This document shows, in pieces, positions 40,601 through 48,971 of a stretch of DNA of 64,000 nucleotides (position 1 is the first letter of the stretch; each line of letters starts with the position of its first letter). The notes beneath the pieces were generated by a model that had not been told where the DNA came from, did no database searches, and saw only the letters and a list, made by a program, of their open reading frames with translations. The position numbers were made by a program, and so were the translations under genes. Origin of the DNA: Symsagittifera roscoffensis (Eukaryota > Xenacoelomorpha > Acoela > Convolutidae); the NCBI RefSeq assembly GCF_963678635.1, contig NC_087070.1:4374539-4438538 (forward strand), read 5' to 3'.

Positions 40601-42056
40601 GTGGATAGCGAGACATGGTTGTCCGATGACGTTTCAATCGGATAATGGAACAGCTTTCGTAGGAGAGCTTACGAAAGAGCTTATGAGGCGCTCACAGGTC
40701 GCTCAGGCTCACTCCACGACATACCACCCTCAGATGAACGGCTTAGTGGAAAGACAGAATAGGACGTTAGTGTCGATGCTGAGAGTATATTGTTCCAGGT
40801 ACATGACCGATTGGGACAGATACCTTCCACAGGTGATGGGAGCATATAACAGCACGCAACACTCCACCACCGGAGTCATTCCACACATGATGCTAACTGG
40901 ACACGAAAAGTCATTACCATTAACCTTCTTCTACCCAGAGTATGAGGGAAAGAAAATGTCCCCACAGGTCTACGCGAGGGATGTGATCAGACGCCGACAG
41001 GAGTTGAACGATTTGTGTAGACGAAATACTCAGCAGGTACAGGCAAGGCAGAGGAAAAGATTCGACAAGAAAGCAGCTGGTGCAAAGGCTTACTCGGTGG
41101 GAGACTACGTATGGGTATTTCAGAACGTTATACCACCGAAAGGGACGAAAAAGCTCCTAAAAAAGTGGAGGGGACCCTTCATGATTACAGAGGTGCACCA
41201 GGAGGGACGCTTTTATAGACTGAGTACTGGCCGAGCCACCCACTACGAGAACATCAAGCCACACAATCCATCGACAGAAGACTGGTGTATACCTGCAGAC
41301 ATGGAAGAAGGGGATTATCTAATGATGGATCCTGCTTGTGAGGTCAATGAAAAGGGCAGCAGGGAGAAGAACGATGGAAAAGAAGTCGTAGAGGAAGGTG
41401 GGGGTACACCGCTGGACCTGGATCCAAACGAGCAGATCGAAGCGGACGATGAAACATTACCCTACGCAGAGGAAGATTGGCAGGATCCCGAACAGATAGA
41501 GGTTCCCAAGAACTTGGAACTGGATCTTCCGCTCACGATACAGACTCGTCAGAAGGACGGGACGAGACCAAGAAAGAAATACAATCCTTACGGTGACGAC
41601 TTTGTAGTGGATAGGATAGATCTGAAGAAGATAGTGGAGGAAGTAGTGGGTCTAGAGGAAATAACTGTGTCACAAGACATTGACATAGTCGATGATCACG
41701 ACGATGAGTGGGTTGAAGACTGGTCAAAACCCGAGGTAGAATTCGACGACGAGCAACAGCAGTCATTCGAACAAGACTTGACGAACCTGCGTGTCTTAGA
41801 GTGGCTGAATGAAACGACCTCGGATCCTGAGGAGACCAGCGTCACGATTCAAGACGTGGATCGTGAATGCATGAAATACATCAAGACCGAACGAGATGAT
41901 CCTTCCTGGGCTGCCCAGGAAGGACGACTACTCATTCCAGCTTCTATTCTCGACTTGATACCCGGTATGCGATCGACGGGGACGTCGATGGATATTTTTG
42001 TCCGGGGAGTGGGGGTAGGACTTACCCACACTGAAAACTTGATAAAAAAAAATTAA
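37593..42056 (+). CDS. Giant element copy A, pol: RT, RNase H, linker, integrase
   Basis: 1487 codons; real homology starts near residue 15. RT spans about 15-210 with motif FFTTLDLGSAFWQ (Asp55) and the active site YVDD at 120-123. RNase H spans about 262-390 with Asp268, Glu315, Asp340 and Asp383. An unusual polar linker spans about 400-840 and carries three LSGE repeats. The integrase zinc domain spans about 880-935 (SHDQMGHQG, CLSCQQ), and the catalytic core has Asp958, Asp1017 and Glu1053 (QIDH, SDNG, GLVERQN). An SH3-like C-terminal domain spans 1168-1215 (SVGDYVWVFQN, KWRGPFMI), and a long acidic tail follows. The reading breaks in an A-run at about 42044-42052. Copy B continues in frame into a macro-like domain. 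Confidence 0.93.
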   Translation: MGLRGSNGEKERGQLRFCCDFRYLNAVTIKDAYPIPRIDESLSKLGDAKFFTTLDLGSAFWQVPLRKKDREKTGFACELGLYQWKRMPFGLCNATATFQRLMAQALTGVTKKYGNLLMCYVDDVVIATPTLEDHIDRLDEVFGCMKRAGLKCKPSKCEILRDSIKYLGRMVDRHGVRPDAEAVEAVLTWKAPRTDTQLLSFLGFANYYREFIKGYVDKVYPMQKLMRNKGKKFEWNDEAQVAFENIKRELSEAPVLGMPTQKGMYVLDTDASVVAISGILHQEQEWNGRTVLRPIAYGSKVLSDTEMKYGAPKAEMFAVVTFVEKYRAYLGSAPFKLRVDNRALSWLKTYSMDQSYIGRWIVGLDGYHMIIEHRMRDKHQNADSLSKKTEFYERLEQKQANQAEIKEGFSFLDKETYEALPLTRWLDKSGHPIPGHPELPVEKAAEIKILSKEDPVPLDLLLRSNLVQQELSRMNINSLSLLDKTVQVTPQVMRMLGGLLEREVTRDDPEWTAAVASLTVSEKVKIMPSRRQHEENERDCRTIVQQLVSSILQEILTSTSYGQKEQGSSKRKKTVTFVDQDKEGKKVEQNPLQDFLSGETNDEKNQRSPDQHLGQENLSGESEIDEKIPDEKQDLENKILSGEFRWMRRRHRHDLEERAVSSTTSSTDDDSRNSGMDTYSDRNSSSGSELSELAIHTLLVETRARDLDREVYQDPDSDRYLIPSERVFDNAADDLETIAVSKRSMSLLPQKEVVRTDLQPFKQETQPLAKIWCVKMEEDTHQPNELNSQMRVMKTYLKARYRLSDLLRAQRNDRMTSNLKRWIENGSPDKGDLEEDSYRILRQYFMQKEGRLYLNKDGIVACKRREKDRVLYKYNAIVLPQLYQTELLFKSHDQMGHQGIDKVYQRILKRFEWRGMKKACEKWVTACLSCQQVKDPRKLRFPLQSIESSEFNEVVQIDHQKICMTDNGYNQVLVMIDHFTKYAEAVPCITASAEETCDHLINTWIARHGCPMTFQSDNGTAFVGELTKELMRRSQVAQAHSTTYHPQMNGLVERQNRTLVSMLRVYCSRYMTDWDRYLPQVMGAYNSTQHSTTGVIPHMMLTGHEKSLPLTFFYPEYEGKKMSPQVYARDVIRRRQELNDLCRRNTQQVQARQRKRFDKKAAGAKAYSVGDYVWVFQNVIPPKGTKKLLKKWRGPFMITEVHQEGRFYRLSTGRATHYENIKPHNPSTEDWCIPADMEEGDYLMMDPACEVNEKGSREKNDGKEVVEEGGGTPLDLDPNEQIEADDETLPYAEEDWQDPEQIEVPKNLELDLPLTIQTRQKDGTRPRKKYNPYGDDFVVDRIDLKKIVEEVVGLEEITVSQDIDIVDDHDDEWVEDWSKPEVEFDDEQQQSFEQDLTNLRVLEWLNETTSDPEETSVTIQDVDRECMKYIKTERDDPSWAAQEGRLLIPASILDLIPGMRSTGTSMDIFVRGVGVGLTHTENLIKKN

Positions 42057-42619
42057 GAATAGCAAGAGAAACAGGAGACTTAGAAGCAGAGACAGGCGAA
42101 GAACCTAAGAAATCTGACATAGGCAGGGTAGTTGAGTCATATTTTAACTTACCAAATGAATATTCAAGTAACATAATACTAACAGACAGTGATTTCATAC
42201 TCACAAACAGAACATATGCAATAGCAATCACAGCAGACATGAGTTTTAGGACAGCGTTAGCGGCAGATTTTAAGAGAGAATACAAAAACGTGGAATTCCT
42301 TTGGAAGCAAAGACCAGGGATAGGGGGCGTAGCAGCCTTACCTCCGGCGGCGACGCAGATACCGGGAAAATACTTATGTTTCTTGGTGACGAGGGCGACG
42401 GAGAAGCAGCACGTGGACCCAGAGAACCTAGTCTTGTCCTTGACGAGGCTGAGGGACTTCCTTGTGGAAATGGACGTGAAGGAGCTCTCGCTTCCAGTGT
42501 ACGATCCAAACAGAGGAAGACTGCATCCTCGGGAATTGTACGCGCTTGTACACGTGATATTCTCTGATACGAACATAAAAGTATATCTACATAAGAAATA
42601 TTACTTAAGTATAGGCTGA
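42050..42619 (+). CDS. Giant element copy A, pol: C-terminal macro-like domain (frame-shifted)
   Basis: Continuation of pol after the frame break, ending at TGA 42617-42619. The sequence aligns with the intact copy B C-terminus: ITADMSFRTALAADFKREY, KYLCFLVTRATEKQHVDPEN, LVLSLTRLRDFLVEMDVKEL and VHVIFSDTNIKVYLH. This is the order of blocks in Poa1p-like macro domains (ADP-ribose-1''-phosphate phosphatases), which close with an ...FxDTDIxVxVY strand. The conserved catalytic loop (PxIGCGLxG type) is replaced by LPVYDPNRGRL, so activity is doubtful. Identification is by eye and should be tested with a profile search. Confidence 0.65.
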   Translation, partial: KLRIARETGDLEAETGEEPKKSDIGRVVESYFNLPNEYSSNIILTDSDFILTNRTYAIAITADMSFRTALAADFKREYKNVEFLWKQRPGIGGVAALPPAATQIPGKYLCFLVTRATEKQHVDPENLVLSLTRLRDFLVEMDVKELSLPVYDPNRGRLHPRELYALVHVIFSDTNIKVYLHKKYYLSIG

Positions 42620-43016
42620 GTGATGTGCGAGAGAGTGTTAGGCCAAAGACTAAGTTGTATGTAATATGTTTTATATTATGTTATGTTATGTGTTAGGTTA
42701 ATAAGATCATGGGTAAGTAGGGGTTAGTGACGGTGAACAACTAAATGACGATCTTAGGAATAGATCCAAAGTTTGGACTGTCCAATTTTAGGTAGAATTC
42801 CAAAATTTTAGAGAGCAATTGATTTTAATAAATTTTAGGATAAATATCTTTTTATCTGAACTGTTTTTAAGCAAATTTTAACGATATATGTTAAGGTGAA
42901 ACTGACAAGTGTGATAATTGTGACTTCTTTTCTAGATCCTGATTGATCATTTAATTACTCACTTGAGTCAAAACCTTGGAATCGAATCAAAACCGAATCA
43001 AACTTGAAAGAATAGA
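42620..43016 (+). other. Spacer between pol and the SGNH ORF, copy A
   Basis: Non-coding. It contains the palindrome TTGGACTGTCCAA at 42773-42785 and a strong acceptor-like TGACTTCTTTTCTAG ending at 42935, about 80 bases before the next ATG. Both are kept in copy B. The downstream ORF could be expressed from a spliced mRNA, as env is in other LTR elements. This is inferred. Confidence 0.55.
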
Positions 43017-44444
43017 ATGGATAACTTCAACTTGGATGAATTGATGGACCTGGCAGAGGCATATGTAGGACCGATGATAGATGCGATCTATCGTCGGTTG
43101 ATCGATCGAGACTTCGCTCTGGAGGACCCAGAGGTAGTCATGTTGCTGACCGCCCTGATCAACATCTTGGGGCACGACAACCGTGGGGACCGCCCCACGG
43201 AAGTCCTGTTGATGGCAGCATATGGAGAAAGAGGAGTACTAGACCGCCCGAACATGAGAGTGATGAGGTGGAGAAACGGGGCTCTCTCAGGGAGTGACTT
43301 GGCGAATGAGCCTGGATTGGGAAGTTCTAGGACTTACCAACCAGGTGAGATGCCAATGCCCTCCAAGCCCAAACCTGGGTTGACGAGAATGTATCGGGAG
43401 ATGAACAACGAGGCGACCTCGTCTGGTTCACCACTGAGAGCAGCTGTGCCACCAAAAAGGGCGAAAGTAGCACAGAAAGTTCAGACGAACCAAGCCATGC
43501 AAGATCTGGATGAGATGAACGATGAACTGAAAAGTACGAAGAAGGAGCTGGACGATATGACCAAAAGTATGCTCCAGATGGAGGAAGATCGGGACATGTG
43601 GAGAAAGTTGTTTGAAGATTGCAACAAAAAGCAAGGTCAAGAGATTGAGCGCTTGAGGCAGGACTACAAAGAGCGATCGGAGCAGATGGCGTTGACAACG
43701 GCCGTGGAGAAAGTGATACCTGCAAGGGATATTCCTCGTGGGCAGTCCCCGATGGAGCTCTTGACGCCTCGAGAAATGAGTCAAACAACGGAGACACGAC
43801 TCCCAGTAGAGAAAAATCGAGTAACGATCCCGGATCCTAGTGACACCTTGGGTGACCCCGTCGTGGAACAGACAGTGAGGAAGCTGATAGAGACAGCTGG
43901 ACGACTGGTCGCTAACAAGAATGCGCCAGGTTCCGGGGTGACTGCACCCTATGGAACGATTGACAACACGGGCAGAGTACAACTCTCCCAGACCGTGATC
44001 AGACAGGGGATAAGTGACGTGACACCATTCATGGGGAGCTCGAGAATCCCAGAGAGGAAAGTACGGAAGATGCCAGCGAAGAAAGTGTCTCGCATAATAG
44101 ACGTGCAAAAGAATAATCAATTGAAATATAATTTCACGGGAGTTCCGGAGACAGATCCGAGGGCCTGCTTCAACCGAGCTACTTGGAGCCCGGCTGTAAA
44201 CCTGCAGCAACCACCACTCGGGACATCTCATCTGATACTGGGAGACAGCTTGGTCGGAGTGCTGTCGAACTTGAGGACCTCGTGGGTCACCACGGTGATG
44301 GCCTTTGGAGGCGCGACAACAGCCCAATTGTATCGATTGGTGGAACTCATGAATCCAGGGAGGATCCCCAATGTGATGATCTTAGTTGGGACGAATGACA
44401 TCTCCAGAGGTTCAGATGAGCAGGAAGCACTATGGGAGTTATGA
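43017..44444 (+). pseudogene. Giant element copy A, truncated SGNH-hydrolase ORF (N-terminal 475 codons)
   Basis: Matches codons 1-473 of the 1933-codon ORF of copy B with about 3 percent amino-acid differences: the helical N-terminus (MDNFNLDELMDLAEAYVGPM), coiled coil at about 160-225, then SGNH blocks I to III (LILGDSLVGVL; AFGGA; ILVGTNDISRG). Reading leaves homology at ALWE and stops at 44444 because 6,901 bp have been lost. Block V with the catalytic histidine is in the lost part, so the domain is incomplete. Confidence 0.85.
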
Positions 44445-45055
44445 TGGCGATACGATGGCTGGAAGCTCATGTGAGAGAAAATAATAGACAGGAGGCACCG
44501 ACTAGAGAACAGTTGCGGACGTTAGATTGTCTAAAAAATTTAGATCTTTTTGAGACAAAGTGCAAAATTCTAAGCATTCCGATGGAAGTGAAGAAGATAT
44601 GGGCAAGAAAACGATTGATGCCATGGTTCAGAGCTAACATGACTGCATGGTTGTACGAATATGCTAAGAAGCATATGTCGAAGCACGGCAGAGTGTACAG
44701 TGAATATCAGCTGGACATTGGAGCAGGAGCTTTTAAGCGAGCTCTCGTGACTCATCGGAATGCAGTGACCACCGCTGTGAAAAGAATTTCCAGGACGAGT
44801 GAACGTAGTGGAAAGGAGAAAGCAGAGATGTTAATGGAAGATTTGGAGAGAAACGTGACGTTGTGTCTCCACAACAGCTTCTGCAGGAACAGAGAATCTA
44901 ACGTGGATCCCCTACCTTGTTGTAAACAGAGGGTAGAAGAGCAGAAGTGTTGGAGGACGGCTTCCAGCAGCGTCAGGATAGCTAACGACGTGTTACAAGA
45001 TACAGAGACTGAGAGTGCAGAGTCAGAATCACAGGAGGAAGAAATGGAGCATTGA
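44432..45055 (+). pseudogene. Giant element copy A, remnant of the last ORF (C-terminal 207 codons)
   Basis: Matches the last about 207 codons of the 1043-codon ORF of copy B (GVMMAIRWLEAHVRENN to EEEMEH). It begins exactly at the deletion junction and is in a different frame from the SGNH remnant, so the two are not fused in frame. No domain is recognised. It is Cys- and Arg-containing and ends in an acidic tail. Confidence 0.85.
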
Positions 45056-45864
45056 CGGATGACCAAAAAGCAAGATGGAAAAAGAGACAAAAATTAGAAG
45101 AATTTAGAAGTTTTAGAACTTCTAAACGACGAAAAAAGAAGAAAACAAAGGAGTAATGAAGAAAAAGCTAAAACTCAGAATTGTTTTATGTGTGTGAAAA
45201 AACTCAAGTGAGAAACTAAGCAACCAAGTTGTAATTGAAAACTGAAACATTTAGTTGAGTTTTGAAATTGTTGCTTTATAAATTTGCATTTTGATTTAAA
45301 TCGAGTGGCTTTAGAGACACTCACTTACTATTTATTTAGAAAGGCTCAAGTGAAGGAGTATATTTAAATATTCCAGCCTGCATGACTGTTTTTAATCAGC
45401 TAGGAGAACTGATCACTTTGTGGTGACATGGAAGGCTTGAGTAATCTCTCGAAGAGGGAGATTGTTTCATTGTTCTTGCTAACCACAGAATTTCTTAGTT
45501 TTAATATCCAGGACAATAACAAGCAAGATTTCCGAAGGGAAGAAGCATAGTAGGATAATTTTAGCTTGTTGGTTGGCAGGACTGTCCTGCAAGCCAACAC
45601 CTTTTAAATCTAAGAGAAAAAGTTTTAGTCGGGACATTGACATTGGAAGTCAGAAAATATGTTTTATCTTAAGTCATATCCTCAAGGTGCAGATAAATGA
45701 AAGAATTTGAAGGCTATAGTGATGTAGTATGATGCCATTTGTGTTCTGTAGTGAGTCGATGTGACGTGGATAAAAGTAATTTCGTGCATTTTGTAAATTC
45801 TGTTCGATGACACTGTATCTATTTTACGAACATTGCGTGATTCAATGAGGACATTGACCGGACT
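45056..45864 (+). other. Giant element copy A, 3' untranslated region
   Basis: About 810 bp between the last stop and the polypurine region, without ORFs. It contains the palindrome GCAGGACTGTCCTGC at 45576-45590, with outer arms TTGGC and GCCAA extending the stem on either side, and a second palindrome CCGGACTGTCCGG at 45858-45870, just before the polypurine tract. Both are preserved in copy B. Confidence 0.6.
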
Positions 45865-45876
45865 GTCCGGGGAGTA
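45865..45876 (+). promoter_or_regulatory. Polypurine-tract region, copy A
   Basis: GTCCGGGGAGTA directly precedes the 3' LTR. Only GGGGAG is purine. The same decamer GTCCGGGGAG occurs inside pol at 39446, 39512 and 42000, with a variant at 39380. Confidence 0.65.
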
Positions 45877-46792
45877 TGTGACATTCGACCAGAATGGTCA
45901 AAATGCAATCTCTGCAGAATTCGAATTTTTAGCAGCGAGCCTTCCGGATCGGTGATTATTAAGAATTAAGAACGTTATTGGAACGATCGAACAAAACGTG
46001 AAGGTTAAAGGATTCGGGAATTGCTAATTTTTAAATTTTCGAAGTGATTACGTAACATTTCTGAGAAACGTCAAAAACGGCCATTTTAGCAAAAAGAACT
46101 AAAAAAAACTGAACAACATTAGCTGAGAAATACGGAAATTGTGAGAAAAAACGACAACAAATCACGGAGTTAACAGAGAGCACTCCGAGTTGCAACTATT
46201 GTGTCGCTACAATAGTTGCAAGGCCGTTGCAGATAACGGTGAAGGGTGGAAGACAGCCTTCCGGATTACGAGGAAATCAAGATTAACGAGCTTGATTCAG
46301 TGGATTCAAGAATCCGGAAGGGTTTCGGAACTGAAACTTTTATCCTTTTGTATAAACTTTTAGCTTCTTGTCATGTCCTGAGTTGAATTTAAGTAACAAC
46401 TAGATTCATTTTGATAAGGATGAGAAGCTAGGAGTTGGGGGAAAGGGTTGATCCATCTTCGATGGAGATGATGATTTTTATCTACTGAACAAAAACAGTA
46501 GTAATATAATAAATAGCAGTAGCCCTGTTTTTAGGAGTGACCTCGTGGTCTGGGGATACTGAGACCCAGCCATGAGCTCACTAACTTTGCATGTAATTAA
46601 GTTAATTTGAGCGTTCTGGTCGAAGCCGGAGAACAGTAACGTTTTTGTCGACCCGATGTTGGAAAGACCACCGAAAGTACTGGCTTGGTAGAGACGGTGA
46701 AAAGCATGTAAAACTCTGTTTAGACGTTGGCCAGTCGTCTTAGGACTTAGTTTTATTTTCCGTCGATATGTATCTTCCGGGCGAATGTTACA
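45877..46792 (+). repeat. Giant element copy A, 3' LTR
   Basis: 916 bp, TGTGACATTCG at 45877 to CGAATGTTACA at 46792. It matches 30259-31179 with scattered differences. Unlike a simple insertion, it is followed not by host DNA but by about 500 bp of the element's own leader. Confidence 0.92.
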
Positions 46793-47296
46793 TACATGTT
46801 TTTATGGCGCTCCTGGGTGTTATTCTTTTTTAACATCATGACCGGCAGAACCGTTAACGAGCACTCCGCGCCGAGCGGATGCTCACATTAACGCCCTTAA
46901 TAGGCCTAAACCGCCGGGGCGGAAGGGTAGTTCGGAACGCGGAAGCCCTCCGGATTACCGTGAATAGCTTTTTAACTTAGTTAAGACCGAAAATTCACGA
47001 ACCAGGAAGGGTGGGGGGATCGGCCATTCCCTCGTTCCCTGAGAGGTTTGTGACCAAAAACACTTAAAGATATATATAAAACCAAACAAAAAGTAGTATA
47101 GTACCCAAGAAAAACAAAAAAAGTAAAAAATCAGTAGAAATCATCCCCCCAGACGAGATGTGATCCGACCCCCCCTTGTTGTTGATAGATATATTGTTGT
47201 TACAGGCATTTATATCAGTCAGGATCGTTACGATCAATTTTGTAGCCTGTTTGTGAGGCTTGTACTGTAGGGTTATTTGAGCATTTATTTAAGCAC
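46793..47296 (+). mobile_element. Truncated second leader in tandem with copy A
   Basis: Matches 31180 to about 31715 (TACATGTTTTTATGGCGCTCC through GGGTTATTTGAGCATTTA) and includes a second primer-binding-site candidate. The order LTR-internal-LTR-leader suggests a tandem or recombined element that then lost the rest. The match ends near 47296. Confidence 0.8.
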
Positions 47297-47305
47297 TCAA
47301 TTCGG

Positions 47306-47482
47306 AACTGAACAAAAACAATAGTAATATAATAAATAGTAGTAGCCCTGTTTTTAGGAGTGACCTCGTGGTCTGGGGATACTGAGACCCAGCCATGAGC
47401 TCACTATTTTTGCATATAATTAAGTTAATTTGAGCGTTCTGGTCGAAGCCGGAAAGCAGTAACGTTTTGTCGACCCGATGTT
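47306..47482 (+). repeat. LTR fragment of the giant family
   Basis: Starts ACTGAACAAAAACAATAG, which corresponds to about base 616 of the LTR, and follows it through GACCTCGTGGTCTGG to GTCGACCCGATGTT at 47482. Possibly the right-hand remainder of the older LTR whose left part is at 29755-30258. Confidence 0.8.
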
Positions 47483-47567
47483 AGGAATGATACACTTATC
47501 CAGATCTGACGTTGTTTGTATCGCGATGTAGCGAATGTTTTTGTAGACCTAGCTTGATTTATTTCAG

Positions 47568-47846
47568 GCTCAATGATTGATTCCGATGACGAGGATTTGA
47601 ATCCTACGAAGGAATCTGTTATAAAGCTTTGCTTGTTAGGTAATGGAGCTAGTGGAAAGACATCTATCGCAACTGTATTAGCGCAAAACTCATTCAATAA
47701 GCAGTATGCGCAGACAGTAGGACTAGATTTTTTCAGAAGGCGAGAAGAGTTGCCCGGAGGTAGAGTGGTGCAACTCCAAATATGGGACGTTGGCGGACAA
47801 CAAATCGGAGGGTCTCTTTTGCCAACCTATATTTCAGGAGCTCAAG
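47568..47846 (+). CDS. rab28: Rab28-type small GTPase, first coding exon
   Basis: This exon lies between acceptor TTGATTTATTTCAG (ending 47567) and donor CAAG/GTAAGT at 47847. ATG at 47573 gives 91 complete codons plus one base. The acidic N-terminus (MIDSDDEDLN) is followed by the P-loop GNGASGKT (23-30), the switch-I threonine in AQTVGLDFF (Thr48), and WDVGGQ at 71-76. WDxGGQ in place of the usual WDTAGQ, the LDFF after switch I, and the ISGAQG ending are hallmarks of Rab28, a divergent Rab-like GTPase. The remaining exons (G4, G5 and the C-terminal prenylation motif) are not in the window and must lie beyond copy B. The five-base gap between acceptor and ATG implies a non-coding upstream exon or a trans-spliced leader. 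Confidence 0.88.
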
Positions 47847-48021
47847 GTAAGTTCTTGCAAACTGTTACCTCTATAAAGTCATTTGTGTTCATTGTTCTAT
47901 CTGCGCAATCTTTTATGCTGGATATTTGAGAATAATTGTGCGTTTAAGTAAGTTTATACAGGCCACCATGTCTGGTTGGTCAAGGCTTTTGGTACTGATG
48001 TACGGGTTCGGATCTAGCATA
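47847..48021 (+). other. Start of Rab28 intron, not repeat-derived
   Basis: 175 bp of apparently host DNA between the exon donor and the end of copy B. No feature seen. Confidence 0.5.
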
Positions 48022-48971
48022 TGTAACATTCGCCCGGAAGATACATATCGACGGATAACAAAACTAAGTCTTAAGACGACTGGCTAGCGTCTAAACAGAG
48101 CTTTGCATGTTTTTCACCGTCTCTACCAAGCCAGTACTTTTCGGTGGTCTTTTCTAACATCGGGTCGACAAAAACGTTACTGTTCTCCGGCTTCGACCAG
48201 AACGCTCAAATTAACTGAATTACATGCAAAAATAGTGAGCTCATGGCTGGGTCTCAGTATCCCCAGACCACGAGGTCACTCCTAAAAACAGGGCTACTAT
48301 TTATTATATTACTATTGTTTTTGTTCAGTAGATAAAAATCATCATCTCCATCGAAGATGGATCAACCCTTTCCCCCCCAATTCTTAGCACCTCATCCCTG
48401 TCAAAACTAATTCAAATATCAGTTAAATTCAAGTCAGAACATGACAGGATGCTAAAAGTTCATATGAGTTAATAAAAGTTTCCGTCCCGAGACCCTTCCG
48501 GATTCTTGAATCCAGTGAATCAAGCTCCTTAAGTTCGAATTCACGATAACACGGAGGGCTGATTTCTTACCCTTCACCGTTGTTCGCAACGGCCTTGCAA
48601 CTATTGTAGCAGCACAATAGTTGCAACTCGGAACGTTCTCTGCACACTGCTGCTGTTTTTCTTCAATTTCGACTTCTTCAATTTCGATCAAGTTGTTCTC
48701 GTCAGCGCTGTTGTTCTCCTTTTTTCACTTGTTGTTCTCCTTTTTTCACTCGTTTTTTGTTAAAAATGGCCGTTTCAGCATTTCTCAGAAATGTGACGTC
48801 ATCATTCGAATTTTTGAAATTTTAAAATACTAGAATATTCCAGCCTTCACCGTTTGGCTAAACGTTCCAATAACGCCCTTAGTTCATAAAAACCACCAAT
48901 CCGGAAGGCTTACTGCTAAAATTCCGAATTCTGCAGAGATTGCATTTTTCACATTCTGGTCGAATGTCACA
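48022..48971 (-). repeat. Giant element copy B, 3' LTR
   Basis: 950 bp. On the plus strand it runs TGTAACATTCGCCCGGAAG at 48022 to CGAATGTCACA at 48971, the reverse complement of the copy A LTR. It differs from the copy A LTRs by many substitutions and indels, so the two copies come from different sublineages. The GACCTCGTGGTCTGGGGATA block is again intact (complement at 48258-48277). Confidence 0.9.

Larger units (their letters stand above)
30259..46792 (+). mobile_element. Giant LTR retrotransposon, copy A (16.5 kb, internally deleted)
   Basis: LTR 30259-31179, leader 31180-34069, gag region 34070-37301, pol 37246-42619, spacer 42620-43016, start of the SGNH ORF 43017-44444, end of the last ORF 44432-45055, 3'UTR, LTR 45877-46792. 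Compared with copy B, 6,901 bp are missing between 44.43 kb and the next base. The missing part covers most of the SGNH ORF and over 80 percent of the final ORF. Copy A also has several single-base frame breaks in gag and pol. The intact length would be about 23.4 kb, within the range of the largest known LTR elements (Ogre in plants, Burro in planarians). RT, RNase H and integrase are Ty3/gypsy type. Confidence 0.9.

Noticed and set aside
44425..44450. The copy A junction as a spliced intron (retrotransposed spliced RNA).
   Set aside because: The segment missing relative to copy B does not start with GT and end with AG at a junction that reproduces copy A. A shared TGGGA at both edges fits a microhomology deletion better.
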